The notes: generated by a model from the sequence alone, not told the origin. Shown: positions 16,369 through 26,115, numbered from the stretch's first letter. The stretch: 64,000 nucleotides of DNA from Actinoplanes cyaneus (GCF_016862095.1 NZ_BOMH01000073.1:1-64000), one strand, 5' to 3'. Numbers and translations: made by a program.

Positions 16369-19014
16369 ATGCTCAGCGTGGTGAACTCCGGCGGCACGGC
16401 ACTGTTCGGGCGGGCGCGGGAACTGGCCGGCGTCGCGGCGATGCTCGACGCCGCCGCGTACGGCCCGGCGGCGCTGCTGTTCTGCGGACCGGCCGGTGTG
16501 GGCAAGACTGCCCTGCTCGGCGCCGCCACCGCCGAGGCCCGGCGCCGCGAGTACCGGATCCAGCATGCCACCCCGGCCGCCGTCCCCCAGCCTTTCGGTC
16601 TGCTCCGGCGCCTGCTCGGGACCGGTGGCGCCGGCCTGCCCGGGCACCTGTACCGCCGGCTGACCGGGCTGTGGGCGCCGAGATCGCCCGGCGGGACACC
16701 CGACGATGCGGCGGTGGTGACCGCGCTGCTGCTCGCCCTGGAAGGATCGAGCCGTGGGGGACCGCTGCTGATCGTGGCCGACGACGCGCACCGCGCCGAC
16801 CAGGAATCGTTGCGCCTGCTCGGCACCGCACTGCACCACACCTCCACCGAACGGATCGCGCTGCTGCTCGCCGCCCGCGACGGCGAGCTGCCCGGTCCGC
16901 TCATCAACACCATCAGCCGGTACGACGTCGGGCCGCTTGCCGAGGACGCCGCCGCCCGGCTGCTCGACGCGTGCGGGTCGTCGGCCGACGCCCGTACCCG
17001 GGGCGAGATCCTGCGCCGGGCCGCCGGCAACCCGCTGGCCCTGCGCGTGCTGGGCGATCCCGGGCAGCGGCTGCCGTACGAGTTCCTGGCCCAGGTCCGG
17101 GCGCTGCCGGCGCCGGCCCGGCGGCTGCTGCTGCACGCGGCGCTGGCCGGCGACGGCGAGCACCTCGGGACCCTGCACCGGGCGGCCGGGGTGGCGGACT
17201 GGGCGGCGGCGTGCGCGGAAGCCGAACGGGCCGGGCTCATCGTCGTACGGGACGGGATCGTGCATTTTCGGCACCCACTGACGCGTGCCGCCTGCGTGGC
17301 GGCCGAAACCCCGGCGAACGTCGCCCGGGCCCATCGTGAGCTGGCCGCGGCCACCGACGACGTCTACCGCCGGGCGCGCCACCTCGCGACGCTGACCCCG
17401 GGCCGTGACGCGTCGGTCGCCGCCGCCCTGGAGGCCGCCGCGGACGACGCACTGGGCCGCGGTGACGAACTGGCCGGCGCCACCGCGCTGCAGTCGGCGG
17501 CCGAACACAGCTCAAGCGACCTCGACGCGGCCCGCCACTATGCCCGGGCCTCGCTGGCCGCGCATCGCGGTGGGCAGCCGGAATGGGCGATCGAACTGGC
17601 CGCGAAGGTCACCGCCGCGACCGGCGACACCGACCTGACCGGTGTCGCCGCTTGCAGCGCCGGGCTCGCCCTGGTGCACGCGGCGCGGCCGGGAGAGGCA
17701 TTCGAGGTGACCGCCCGGGCGGCACGCAGCGGCCCGCGCGACGCTCAGGTGACGCTGAACGCGGTGCTGATCGCCGCCGTGGCCGCGCTCCTGTCCGGCG
17801 TCCGCGCCCACCGCGAGCAGTTGCCGGAGCTGCTGTCGCGGGCCGGGAACGACGGTGGGCGAGGGAAGTACGCGACGAGCATGATCCCGCTCGCCCAGGC
17901 CGAGTCGGTCCGGTGGATCGTCACCATGATCAGTGACCCGGCGACGTTCGCCGGCGACTGTCCGGAACCGGCGGGGCCCCTGCTCGCCGGGACCGCCGCC
18001 TTCCTGAGAGACGAGTCGACCAGAGCCGCGGTCCGCCTCGGCGCCGTGTGGAACTCCGGCGCGCCCGGGGCCATGTTCGCCTGCTACCCGCTGATGGTTC
18101 TCGCCCTGATCGACAGCGGGCGGTGGGCCGAGGCGGACCGGGTGCTGGACCGGGCCGTCCGGGTGGCGGCGGTGGGCCCGGTTCCGTTCCTGGACGACCT
18201 CGTCCCGGCGCTGCGGGTCACGCTGCAGGCTCTGCGCGACGACAGCGCCACCGACCTGGACGCCCCGTCGCCGGGCGCCACGACCCTGGCCGACAGTGTC
18301 AGACAGCGGGCCGTCGCTCTGCGCGCGCTCACCGCGGGCGACTACCCGCGGGCGTACCGGGAATTCCGCCGGCTCTTCGACGAGGACGGCGAACCCCGGC
18401 ACTACTTCTTCGGGCCGCGTAGCCTGCCACAGCTCGCCCTCGCCGCCGCTCACACCGGGCATGCTCAGGAGGCCGCGCGAATCCTGGCGCGGGCCCGGCG
18501 GGCGGCCGGCGCCGAACCGACCGCGCGCATGGTCATGCTGCTGGCTCACGCCGCCGCGCTCCTGGACGACACCGAGGAATCGTTCCGGGAGGCGCTCGCC
18601 GATCCGGAGCGCGCCCTGCACTGGCCGCTGGAGTACGCCGAGGCCCAGCTCAACCTCGGGATGTGGCTGTGCCGACGGAAACGGGCGCTGGACGCACGGC
18701 CGTACCTGCTCGCCGCCCGGGACACCTTCCTGCGCTTGGGAGCCGGGGCGCACGCGGACCAGGCGCGCCGCGCGCTGCCGGTCGCGCTGCGGCCGGCCGG
18801 CGAACCGGCCCCGGAGGCGGACGGCTTCCGGCGGCTGACCGCGCAGAAGCAGATGATCGCCCGGATGGCGGCGGCGGGGATGAGCAACCGGGAGATCGCG
18901 GACCGGTTCTTCCTGTCGCCGCGGACCGTCGGCTCGCACCTGTACCGGATCTACGCCGAACTGGGCGTCGGCAGCCGCCACCAGCTGCGTGTGATCGTCG
19001 ACGCCGCGCGCTGA
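16369..19014 (+). CDS. LuxR-family LAL regulator, module 2
   Basis: 881 aa. ATPase domain with an intact Walker A (FCGPAGVGKTALLG, about residues 37-50) and Walker B (LLIVADDAHRAD), a long helical middle, and a C-terminal LuxR-type HTH (MAAAGMSNREIADRFFLSPR, TVGSHLYRIYAELG). ATG at 16369 is chosen because the family motif FGRARELAGV follows within 15 residues; the frame is open far upstream but that part is antisense-like shadow of the NB-ARC gene. With the preceding STAND gene it forms the second copy of a duplicated regulator pair. Probably a ligand-responsive activator of nearby genes. Confidence 0.88.
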   Translation: MLSVVNSGGTALFGRARELAGVAAMLDAAAYGPAALLFCGPAGVGKTALLGAATAEARRREYRIQHATPAAVPQPFGLLRRLLGTGGAGLPGHLYRRLTGLWAPRSPGGTPDDAAVVTALLLALEGSSRGGPLLIVADDAHRADQESLRLLGTALHHTSTERIALLLAARDGELPGPLINTISRYDVGPLAEDAAARLLDACGSSADARTRGEILRRAAGNPLALRVLGDPGQRLPYEFLAQVRALPAPARRLLLHAALAGDGEHLGTLHRAAGVADWAAACAEAERAGLIVVRDGIVHFRHPLTRAACVAAETPANVARAHRELAAATDDVYRRARHLATLTPGRDASVAAALEAAADDALGRGDELAGATALQSAAEHSSSDLDAARHYARASLAAHRGGQPEWAIELAAKVTAATGDTDLTGVAACSAGLALVHAARPGEAFEVTARAARSGPRDAQVTLNAVLIAAVAALLSGVRAHREQLPELLSRAGNDGGRGKYATSMIPLAQAESVRWIVTMISDPATFAGDCPEPAGPLLAGTAAFLRDESTRAAVRLGAVWNSGAPGAMFACYPLMVLALIDSGRWAEADRVLDRAVRVAAVGPVPFLDDLVPALRVTLQALRDDSATDLDAPSPGATTLADSVRQRAVALRALTAGDYPRAYREFRRLFDEDGEPRHYFFGPRSLPQLALAAAHTGHAQEAARILARARRAAGAEPTARMVMLLAHAAALLDDTEESFREALADPERALHWPLEYAEAQLNLGMWLCRRKRALDARPYLLAARDTFLRLGAGAHADQARRALPVALRPAGEPAPEADGFRRLTAQKQMIARMAAAGMSNREIADRFFLSPRTVGSHLYRIYAELGVGSRHQLRVIVDAAR

Positions 19015-19178
19015 CCTCCGGCGGCCGGCGCCGCAGGAGCGGTCGACTGACGGACGGCAGGAAGGGGATTCCGGGCAACGATTCGTCGGACCCGATGAGT
19101 CTGCCGCACCCGAAGGAAGGTCGCGGACCTCATCCGCGAAGCCCTGTCCACGATCGCCCTCCGAGAAGGACCCCTTCC

Positions 19179-20000
19179 ATGCCTTACATCACCACCGCCG
19201 ACGGCACCGAGATCTTCTACAAGGACTGGGGGACCGGTCAGCCGATCATCTTCAGCCACGGCTGGCCGCTCAGCGGTGACGCCTGGGACGTCGAGATGAA
19301 GTTGGCCGCCGACAACGGCTTCCGGGCCATCGCGCACGACCGGCGCGGTCACGGCCGGTCGACGCCGACCTGGCACGGCAACGACATGGACACGTACGCG
19401 GCCGACCTCGACGAACTGGTGCGGGCCCTGGACCTGGAGGACATCATCCTGGTCGGCCACTCCACCGGTGGTGGCGAGGTCGTCCGGTTCGCGGCCCGGC
19501 ACGGTGTCGGCCGGGTCGTGAAGGTCGCCACGGTCGGCGCTGTCCCGCCCGTCATGGTCAAGTCGGACAGCAACCCGGACGGGACGCCGATCGAGGTCTT
19601 CGACGGCATCCGCGCCGGGGTGCTCGCCGACCGCTCGCAGTTCTTCCAGGACCTGTCGGCGCCGTTCTTCGGCACCAACCGACCCGGATCGACCATCTCG
19701 CAGGGCCAGCGCGACCAGTTCTGGCGCCTCGGTATGCAGGCGGGTTTCACCTCGGTCTACGACTGTGTGAAGGCGTTCTCGGAGACCGACTTCACCGAGG
19801 ACCTCAAGGCTCTCGACGTGCCGATCTTCATCGCGCAGGGCGACGACGACCAGATCGTGCCGATCGCCGACGCTGCCCTCAAGTCGATCGACCTGGTCAA
19901 GAACGGGACGCTCAAGGTCTACCCGGGCGCACCGCACGGCATCGCCGGCCCGTACCAGCAGGAATTGGATCTTGATCTTCTGGAGTTCTGGAAGAGCTGA
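19179..20000 (+). CDS. Alpha/beta hydrolase (non-heme chloroperoxidase-like)
   Basis: 273 aa. Oxyanion region SHGWPLSGD, nucleophile Ser95 in the elbow GHSTGG, acid Asp in AQGDDDQIVPI and His in GAPHGI make the full triad. The sequence resembles cofactor-free haloperoxidases/arylesterases such as the Streptomyces and Pseudomonas enzymes, which act as esterases/perhydrolases. ATG at 19179, with GAGAAGGA about 11 nt upstream as a weak ribosome binding site. It stands alone between the regulators and fumC, with a strong terminator hairpin after it. Cytosolic; natural substrate unknown. Confidence 0.9.
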   Translation: MPYITTADGTEIFYKDWGTGQPIIFSHGWPLSGDAWDVEMKLAADNGFRAIAHDRRGHGRSTPTWHGNDMDTYAADLDELVRALDLEDIILVGHSTGGGEVVRFAARHGVGRVVKVATVGAVPPVMVKSDSNPDGTPIEVFDGIRAGVLADRSQFFQDLSAPFFGTNRPGSTISQGQRDQFWRLGMQAGFTSVYDCVKAFSETDFTEDLKALDVPIFIAQGDDDQIVPIADAALKSIDLVKNGTLKVYPGAPHGIAGPYQQELDLDLLEFWKS

Positions 20001-20017
20001 TCGCAGTCGGAGAGCAC

Positions 20018-20045
20018 GTGCCCGCCGGTCCACACCGGCGGGCAC
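20018..20045 (+). terminator. Terminator after the alpha/beta hydrolase
   Basis: Perfect 12-bp stem GTGCCCGCCGGT/ACCGGCGGGCAC with loop CCAC, 18 nt past the stop codon. Confidence 0.75.
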
Positions 20046-20275
20046 ATTCGTCTCTCAGGGACCCGGCGTCCAGCACACCCTGGATCAGGTGCGTGTTGCC
20101 CGGCCCGCAGCCGCCGACGGAGACCGCGAGCGCCCGGTGAGCTGCGCCTGCGGCCGACGCGGCGAACGCCGGCGAGTGTTTCTCCCAGGCCCCGGCCCGC
20201 GGCCGATGACGGCGACCGGCATCCGTGAGTCGACCGACCGATGGCAGCGCTGTGATGCGGCCGCAGGCTCGACTC

Positions 20276-21718
20276 ATGCCAAACGTTATGCGTGACGTCC
20301 CGATCGGCATCACCGCCGCCGGCGTCCGGCCGGAGTTCGACAGCATGGGCAGCGTCGACGTCCCGGCCGACCGTTACTGGGGCGCGCAGACCCAGCGCTC
20401 GCTCCTGCATTTCTCGATCGGCAACGATCGCATGCCGATCGAGGTCTACCACGCCTACGGCTACGTGAAGAAGGCGTGTGCCCTGGTAAACCGGGCCGCC
20501 GGCCGGTTGCCGGCCGACAAGGCCGACGCGATCGTCCAAGCGGCCGACGAGACCATCGCCGGCAAACTCGACACCGAATTCCCGCTGTACGTCTGGCAGA
20601 CCGGCTCGGGCACGCAGAGCAACATGAACGTCAACGAGGTGCTCAGCAACCGCAGCATCCAGTTGCTCGGCGGCACCCTCGGCAGCCAGCAGCCGGTCGG
20701 CCCGAACGACCACGTCAACATGGGGCAGAGCAGCAACGACACGTTCCCGACGGCAATGCACATCGCCGCGGTGCGGATGCTCGACGACGTGCTGCTGCCC
20801 AAGGTCGAGGCGCTCACCGAGGCGATCGAGGCGAAGGCCGGTCAGTGGTCGCAGGTCGTCAAGATCGGACGCACCCATCTGGAGGACGCCGTACCGCTGA
20901 CCGTCGGCCAGGAGTGGTCCGGATACGCCGCTCAGCTGAGGGCCTGCCTCGCCGAGATCCGCCACTCCCGGCAGGGCCTGCTCGAACTGGCCATCGGCGG
21001 CACCGCGGTCGGCACCGGCCTCAACGCCCCGAAGGGTTTCTCCCGGGACGTGGCCGCCACGATCGCCGAGCTGCTCGGCAAGCCGTTCGTGACAGCGCCC
21101 AACAAGTTCGCCGCCCAGGGCTCGCTCGACGCCATGGTCCGAGCCGGCGCCGCCCTGCGCGGCCTCGCGGTGGCACTCATGAAGATCGCCAACGACATGC
21201 GGTGGCTTGCCTCCGGTCCGCGCACCGGCTTCGCCGAGCTGCTCCTGCCATCGAACGAACCCGGCTCGTCGATCATGCCCGGCAAGGTGAACCCGACGCA
21301 GTGCGAGGCGATCGTCATGATCGCCATCCAGGTGCTCGGCGACGACGCCGCGATCGCGTTCGCCGGCTCGCAGGGCAACTTCGAGCTCAACGCCATGCGC
21401 CCCGTGATCATCAACAACTTCCTGCACTCGGCCCGGATCCTCGCCGACGGGTGCGAGAAGTTCCGGCTGTTCTCCGTCGAGGGCACAAAGATCAACGAGA
21501 AGAAGATCAGCGCGTACGTCGCGGACAGCGTGATGCTGGTGACGGCGCTGAGCCCGATCATCGGCTACCAGAACGCGGCTCACATCGCAGAGGCCGCCAT
21601 CGCGAACGGCACCACCCTCAAGGAGGCCGCGCTCGCCTCCGGCAAGGTCGACGAGGAGACGTTCGACCGGGTCGTCAACCCGCTCGACATGGTCGGCCGC
21701 GGCGTCGAGGGGGCGTAG
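20276..21718 (+). CDS. fumC: Class II fumarate hydratase
   Basis: 480 aa, full length for the fumarase/aspartase superfamily. Substrate-binding and catalytic segments are present: GSGTQSNMNVNEV, GRTHLEDAVPLT, and the superfamily signature GSSIMPGKVNPTQCEA carrying the catalytic serine loop. It hydrates fumarate to malate in the citric acid cycle in the cytosol. The start is uncertain: ATGs at 20276 and 20288 are both in frame and neither has a good ribosome binding site. It is 6 bp upstream of the ThrE-like exporter, heading a four-gene operon through 25255, an unusual partner set for a TCA enzyme. Aspartase is less likely given the fumarase-like motifs. Confidence 0.92.
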   Translation: MPNVMRDVPIGITAAGVRPEFDSMGSVDVPADRYWGAQTQRSLLHFSIGNDRMPIEVYHAYGYVKKACALVNRAAGRLPADKADAIVQAADETIAGKLDTEFPLYVWQTGSGTQSNMNVNEVLSNRSIQLLGGTLGSQQPVGPNDHVNMGQSSNDTFPTAMHIAAVRMLDDVLLPKVEALTEAIEAKAGQWSQVVKIGRTHLEDAVPLTVGQEWSGYAAQLRACLAEIRHSRQGLLELAIGGTAVGTGLNAPKGFSRDVAATIAELLGKPFVTAPNKFAAQGSLDAMVRAGAALRGLAVALMKIANDMRWLASGPRTGFAELLLPSNEPGSSIMPGKVNPTQCEAIVMIAIQVLGDDAAIAFAGSQGNFELNAMRPVIINNFLHSARILADGCEKFRLFSVEGTKINEKKISAYVADSVMLVTALSPIIGYQNAAHIAEAAIANGTTLKEAALASGKVDEETFDRVVNPLDMVGRGVEGA

Positions 21719-21724
21719 GCGTCG

Positions 21725-22915
21725 ATGGAAACGGCCAGTGACGACGTTCGCGCCGCCGCCGCGGTCCTGCACGCCAACGGCAACGAGACCGAGGACTCGA
21801 TCACCGCGATCCGGCAGGCCGCCGCGGCGCTGGGCCGGCCGGGGGAGCCGGACCCCGGCTGGGACGCGGTGACCCCGACCGGCATCAACATGGCCCGCGT
21901 CGAGGCGACCCTGCGGGCCGTCGACGACCTGCGGGAACACCGGGTCACACCGGAGGACTTCCGGGATCGGGTGCGCCGGGCCGCGACGCTGCCGCCGGCC
22001 GGTCCGGTCCGCTTCACCCTGGCGTGCGTCGTCGGCGCCGCCGGCCTGGCGATCATTTTCGGGGTACGTCACTGGCCCGCCCTCGCCGCCGTCTGTGTCA
22101 CCGCCGGGCTCGGCGCCCTGGTGCGCCGCGGACTGGGGCGCTACGGCGCGGGCGCTGTCGGGCAGGCGTTCGCGGCGGCGCTGCTGGCCGGGATCGCCGG
22201 CGCGATTGCCGTCCGGTTGCACGCCAGCTCCGAGCTGCGCCTGGTGGTCGTGTGCCCGTGCATGGTCCTGGTGCCCGGACCACACCTGCTCAACGGGGTG
22301 CTGGACCTGGCGGCGACACGGCTGCGGCTGGGCGCGGCCCGGCTGCTCTGGGCCGGGCTGATCCTGCTGGGCATCTCCGCCGGGCTGCTGCTCGGCCTGG
22401 CCCTCGGCGGCGACGCGCTGCCACCGACCGTACCCGGCCGGGAGATCCCCTGGTGGCGGGACGTGCTCGCGGCCGCCGTCGTGGTGCCCTGCTACCTGAC
22501 GTTCTACTCGGCCCGGCTGAGCATCGCCGTGTGGCCGGCGGTCGTCGGCGGGCTCGCGCACGGCGTTCGCTGGTACGCCCTGACCGAGCTGCACCTGAAC
22601 CTGGCCGTCGGCACCGGCCTGGCCTGCCTGGTCGCCGCCACCGCGCTGGTGCCGCTGGCCCGTCGCTACGGCCTGCCGTTCGCCGCCATCGGGTTCGCGG
22701 CGATCGTGTCCCTGGTCCCCGGCGTCTACATCTTCCGGGCGGCCAGCGCGCTCACCCAGCTCGCCTGGTTCCCCGGCGACGGCACCGCGCTGCTGGTCTC
22801 GGCAGCGCAGGACACGATGATCGCAACGCTGGTCATCCTGGCCATGCTGGCCGGCCTGCTCCTGCCGATCACCGCCTGGCGTCACATCACGCGCTTCACG
22901 GGCCGGCTTCCGTGA
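21725..22915 (+). CDS. ThrE-type threonine/serine exporter family protein
   Basis: 396 aa. A hydrophilic N-terminal domain (1-95) is followed by about ten membrane segments (from VRFTLACVVGAAGLAIIFGV to LVILAMLAGLLLPITAW). The VVCPCMVLVPGPHLLNGVLD and AAIVSLVPGVYIF segments match the paired ThrE/DUF3815 halves, here fused in one chain as in corynebacterial ThrE. Such carriers export small amino acids or, in relatives, organic acids using the proton gradient. It sits 6 bp after fumC, so export of a C4 dicarboxylate-related metabolite is possible but unproven. Confidence 0.82.
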   Translation: METASDDVRAAAAVLHANGNETEDSITAIRQAAAALGRPGEPDPGWDAVTPTGINMARVEATLRAVDDLREHRVTPEDFRDRVRRAATLPPAGPVRFTLACVVGAAGLAIIFGVRHWPALAAVCVTAGLGALVRRGLGRYGAGAVGQAFAAALLAGIAGAIAVRLHASSELRLVVVCPCMVLVPGPHLLNGVLDLAATRLRLGAARLLWAGLILLGISAGLLLGLALGGDALPPTVPGREIPWWRDVLAAAVVVPCYLTFYSARLSIAVWPAVVGGLAHGVRWYALTELHLNLAVGTGLACLVAATALVPLARRYGLPFAAIGFAAIVSLVPGVYIFRAASALTQLAWFPGDGTALLVSAAQDTMIATLVILAMLAGLLLPITAWRHITRFTGRLP

Positions 22916-23598
22916 CGCCATCCGCCCATCGGCGCCTGGCCATCGGTGTCCTGAGCCTGATCGCCGGCCTGGCCGACTGCCTCGGCTGGACGCTGCTGCA
23001 CGGCTCGTTCACCGCCCACATCACCGGCAACCTGGTGGTGGTCGCGGCCGACGCCGCCCGGGGCCGGTCCGTGCCGGCCGCCACTCTGCTGGCGATCCCG
23101 GCGTTCATCCTGGTGACCGCGGCGGCCACCCTGCTGTCCGTACGGGTACGCGGCGAACTCACCGTCCAGCGCCGGCTGCTGAGCGGCCAGACCGTCCTGC
23201 TGATCGCCGCCGCCGCGTCCGGCTCGGGCACGGCGACCCTACTGACCGCGGTCTGCGCGATGGCGGTGCAGAACGTCCTGCTGCATCTGCTGTTCTCCCC
23301 GGCGCCGTCCACCGCGGTGATGACCGGCAACGTCGTGGCCGCGACCATCGCCGTGGTCCGGCTGGCCGCCACCCGGGACGACCGGCCCGCAGCGGCCGCC
23401 GCCTTCGGCAACGCCTGGCCGCTGCTCGCCGGCTTCACCATCGGCTGCGTGGCCGCCGGGATCGCCGCGACCGCCCTCGCAGGGCGGGCGTGGCTCCTGC
23501 CCGCCGCGGTGTCCCTGGCCACCACGGCGTGGCTGTGGAACCGGACCACGAACAACAGCACCATCGAAGGAGCACGCCATGCCGCCGACCAGCACTGA
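22912..23598 (+). CDS. DUF1275 (YoaK-like) membrane protein
   Basis: 228 aa with about six membrane segments. It begins ADCLGWTLLHGSFTAHITGNLVV-like (about 22-44), the diagnostic DUF1275 motif, and has the second FSPAPSTAVMTGNVVA copy in the middle. GTG start overlaps the upstream stop by 4 bp (GTGA), indicating translational coupling. The family is of unknown function and probably transports something. Its stop lies 20 bp inside the following MFS gene. Confidence 0.85.
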   Translation: MTPSAHRRLAIGVLSLIAGLADCLGWTLLHGSFTAHITGNLVVVAADAARGRSVPAATLLAIPAFILVTAAATLLSVRVRGELTVQRRLLSGQTVLLIAAAASGSGTATLLTAVCAMAVQNVLLHLLFSPAPSTAVMTGNVVAATIAVVRLAATRDDRPAAAAAFGNAWPLLAGFTIGCVAAGIAATALAGRAWLLPAAVSLATTAWLWNRTTNNSTIEGARHAADQH

Positions 23599-25255
23599 AC
23601 CGCCGACCAGCACTGAGCCGCCGACCGGGGCGTGGGCGCCGCTGCGCCGGCCGGTGTTCCGGACCATCTGGCTCGCCGCGTTCGTCGCCAACGTCGGCAC
23701 CTGGATGCAGACCGTCGCCGGCCAGTGGCTGCTGGTCGAGCACCACAGCACCAGCCTGCTGATCTCCCTGGTGCAGAGCGCGTCCAGCATTCCGGTCCTG
23801 TTGCTGGTCATCCCGGCAGGCGTGGTTGCCGACTTCCTCGACCGGCGGCGGCTGCTCCTGGTCGTACAGGGGGTGCAGACAGTCCTGGCCGGTCTGCTCG
23901 CGCTGCTGACCGCGGCCGGTCAGACCACGCCCGAGGTGCTGCTGCTGTTCACGTTCCTGCTCGGCTGCGGGTCGGCCGCGCAACTACCGGCGTACCAGGC
24001 GATGGTCTCTGATCTGCTGCCCCGCACCGAACTCGGGCAGGGCGCCGCGCTCAGCTCGCTGGGCGTCAACCTGGCCCGGGCGGTCGGCCCGGCGATCGCC
24101 GGCCTACTGCTCGCCCACCTCGGGGTGGCCTGGCTCTTCGGGATGAACGCGATCACCTTCGCGCTGTTCGGTGTCGCCCTGCTGGCCGCGCCGGCCACCC
24201 AGCACACGGCCGCTTCGGCGGTACGAGCAGTGTCGTGGTCGAGCCTGGAGGCCGGCGCCCGTTACGTCCGGCACGCTCCCGCGGTCCGCCGGATCCTGCT
24301 GCGGTTGGTGCTGTTCGCGGTGCCCGCCAACGTCCTCTGGGCGCTGCTCGCGCCGCTGGCCGAGGGCCGCCTCGGGCTCGGCGCCACCGGATACGGCATC
24401 CTGCTCGGCGCGGCCGGGGCCGGCGCGGTCGGCGGCGCGATCCTGCTGCCGTCGTTGCGTGGCCGGCTCTCCGCGTCCCGTCAGCTGACCGCCGCCGGTC
24501 TCATCTATGGCGTGGGCCTGCTCGCTCTGGCGTTCACCCGCGATGCCGCCGTGGCGGTGGCGGTGCTGGTGCCGGTGGGCGTGGCCTGGATCGCCGTCAT
24601 CGCCGGCCTGAACGCCACCACCCAGGCCTTCCTGCCCGACTGGGTGCGAGCCCGGGCGCTCGCGGTCTACCAGATGGTGCTGTTCGGTGTCTTCGCCGGC
24701 AGCGCGGCGGCCTGGGGAGCCGTCGCCACCGGGCTGGGGATCAGTCGAACCTTCGCCGCCGCCGGCATCCTGCTGCTGGTCACGGCGGTGGCCGGCGCGT
24801 GGCTGCCGCTGCGCCGCACCGACCTCGGCGACCGCACGGCGATCCCGGCCGGCGTGCTGCCCGAAACCACGCTCATCGGTGGCCCCGACGACCTGATGGA
24901 GATCGTCGTCCGCTACCAGGTCCCGGGCGGGAATCGCGACGCCTTCCTGGCCGCGATGAACGACCTGCGGACAAGCCGCCTGCGCACCGGCGCGACACAT
25001 TGGACGCTGCTGAGCGACACCGCCGACCCGGACCGGATGATCGAGCAGTACCGGATGGCCTCCCGGGCGGACTACCTGGACCAGAACGAGCACCGGCAGA
25101 CCCCTTTCGACCACCAGGTGCGGCACCGCGTCGAGACGCTCGCCGGCACCGTCTCGACCCAGTGGCTGCTGGTCCACCCCCTGCCGCGGGACCGCGGTCG
25201 TCTCGGCGAGACGGCACCGCTCGCCGATCGCCGGGCTCCAAGCCGGCCGGCGTGA
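23579..25255 (+). CDS. MFS exporter (EntS/MFS_3 type) with C-terminal soluble domain
   Basis: 558 aa. Twelve membrane segments of the MFS_3 group (residues about 25-415), with FRTIWLAAFVANVGTWMQTVAGQWLLVE near the start and loop DFLDRRRLLL between TM2 and TM3. After TM12 comes a soluble domain (about 440-540: MEIVVRYQVPGGNRDAFLAAM, HWTLLSDTADPDRMIEQY) resembling an antibiotic-biosynthesis-monooxygenase-like ferredoxin fold. An 18-bp tandem repeat (23582-23617) encodes PPTSTE twice at the N-terminus. GAAGGAG lies 7 nt before ATG 23579. Last gene of the fumC operon; likely a drug or siderophore exporter. Confidence 0.85.
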   Translation: MPPTSTEPPTSTEPPTGAWAPLRRPVFRTIWLAAFVANVGTWMQTVAGQWLLVEHHSTSLLISLVQSASSIPVLLLVIPAGVVADFLDRRRLLLVVQGVQTVLAGLLALLTAAGQTTPEVLLLFTFLLGCGSAAQLPAYQAMVSDLLPRTELGQGAALSSLGVNLARAVGPAIAGLLLAHLGVAWLFGMNAITFALFGVALLAAPATQHTAASAVRAVSWSSLEAGARYVRHAPAVRRILLRLVLFAVPANVLWALLAPLAEGRLGLGATGYGILLGAAGAGAVGGAILLPSLRGRLSASRQLTAAGLIYGVGLLALAFTRDAAVAVAVLVPVGVAWIAVIAGLNATTQAFLPDWVRARALAVYQMVLFGVFAGSAAAWGAVATGLGISRTFAAAGILLLVTAVAGAWLPLRRTDLGDRTAIPAGVLPETTLIGGPDDLMEIVVRYQVPGGNRDAFLAAMNDLRTSRLRTGATHWTLLSDTADPDRMIEQYRMASRADYLDQNEHRQTPFDHQVRHRVETLAGTVSTQWLLVHPLPRDRGRLGETAPLADRRAPSRPA

Positions 25256-25323
25256 CGGTCTCGGCCCGGCAGGCCACGGCTAGTGCTGCAACGGCACCTA
25301 TTTTGATCTTCTTCGCCAGTGTC

Positions 25324-25890
25324 ATTGCTGGGCTTGCCATTGCCGCCGGCGGCGCAGGCGTGACCAGGCGGTGGTGTGGTCGTTGTCCGGTTGGTGCTGG
25401 TGCAGCAGCGCGGCTATCAGCCGGCGGGCTTCGGGGCCGCTGATCGGCACGAGTTGCTCGCGGTCGGCGTAGGTGCCCCTTTTTGCTGCTCGGCGGCGCG
25501 AACGGCGGCTAGCCAGGCCAGGGCGAGCATCGACAAGGTGATGTGGGCATACTCGTCGGCCCGGCCGTGCCCGATGTCGTGCGCGCACACCTCGTCGTTG
25601 CAGCGAGTCGCCACGACGTGGAACACGTCGCGTTCCTGCAGCCAGGTGCGCAGGTACTTGACCTGCCCGAACGCCTCGTCGGCGGTGAACCAGGTGAACG
25701 GCACCCGCGCGTCGATGGCGCGTTGCAGCATCTGGATCGCGACCCGTGGCTTGGTCAGCAACGGCGCGTCGTCGGGGACTCCGGCGGCGTCGCAGCGTTG
25801 ACGGTCGATGATCCAGGACTTCGGCAGATACAAGTGACGGTCGATCAGTGCGTGGCCGGCGCTTTTACGCTCGCTGACAGCCCGCGGCCT
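25324..25890 (-). pseudogene. IS701-family transposase remnant
   Basis: Minus-strand pieces of a DDE transposase: GHALIDRHLYLPKSW and PRVAIQMLQRAIDARVPFTWFTADEAFGQV, WLQERDVFHVVATRCNDE, then an abrupt jump to the C-terminal YAHITLSMLALAWLAAV, with a frameshift before LVPISGPEARRLIAALL. About a third of the protein in the middle and the N-terminal half are missing. The AGTGCTGCAACGGCAC stretch near 25281 could be the element's end. Not functional. Confidence 0.75.
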
Positions 25891-26115
25891 GTCCGGAGGG
25901 CGCTAACCGCGGATCGGTCCGGCCGGGACGTCGCCCGGCCGAACCCTCACCGTGGGGCCGTCAGAACCAGCCCGTGCAATGCGTGCCATTGTCGCCCGGA
26001 ACACACGCCCGCGTGACGTACGGGAAGCTGTCGTTGTAGACGCGGGCCTTCCTTGATCTTGGACACGTGAACCTTGGATCGTGAGGTCCGCGTAGATCAG
26101 GAGTCCTGGAGCACG

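Noticed and set aside
14902..19014. 1370-codon open frame on the plus strand
   Set aside because: Only the part from 16369 has LAL-family content; the first 489 codons are an out-of-frame shadow of the NB-ARC gene.
19919..22921. 1000-codon minus-strand frame opposite fumC and thrE-like genes
   Set aside because: Spans several real plus-strand genes; no motifs.
25255..26050. A second intact insertion sequence
   Set aside because: Transposase has an internal deletion and a frameshift, and only one possible end is visible.
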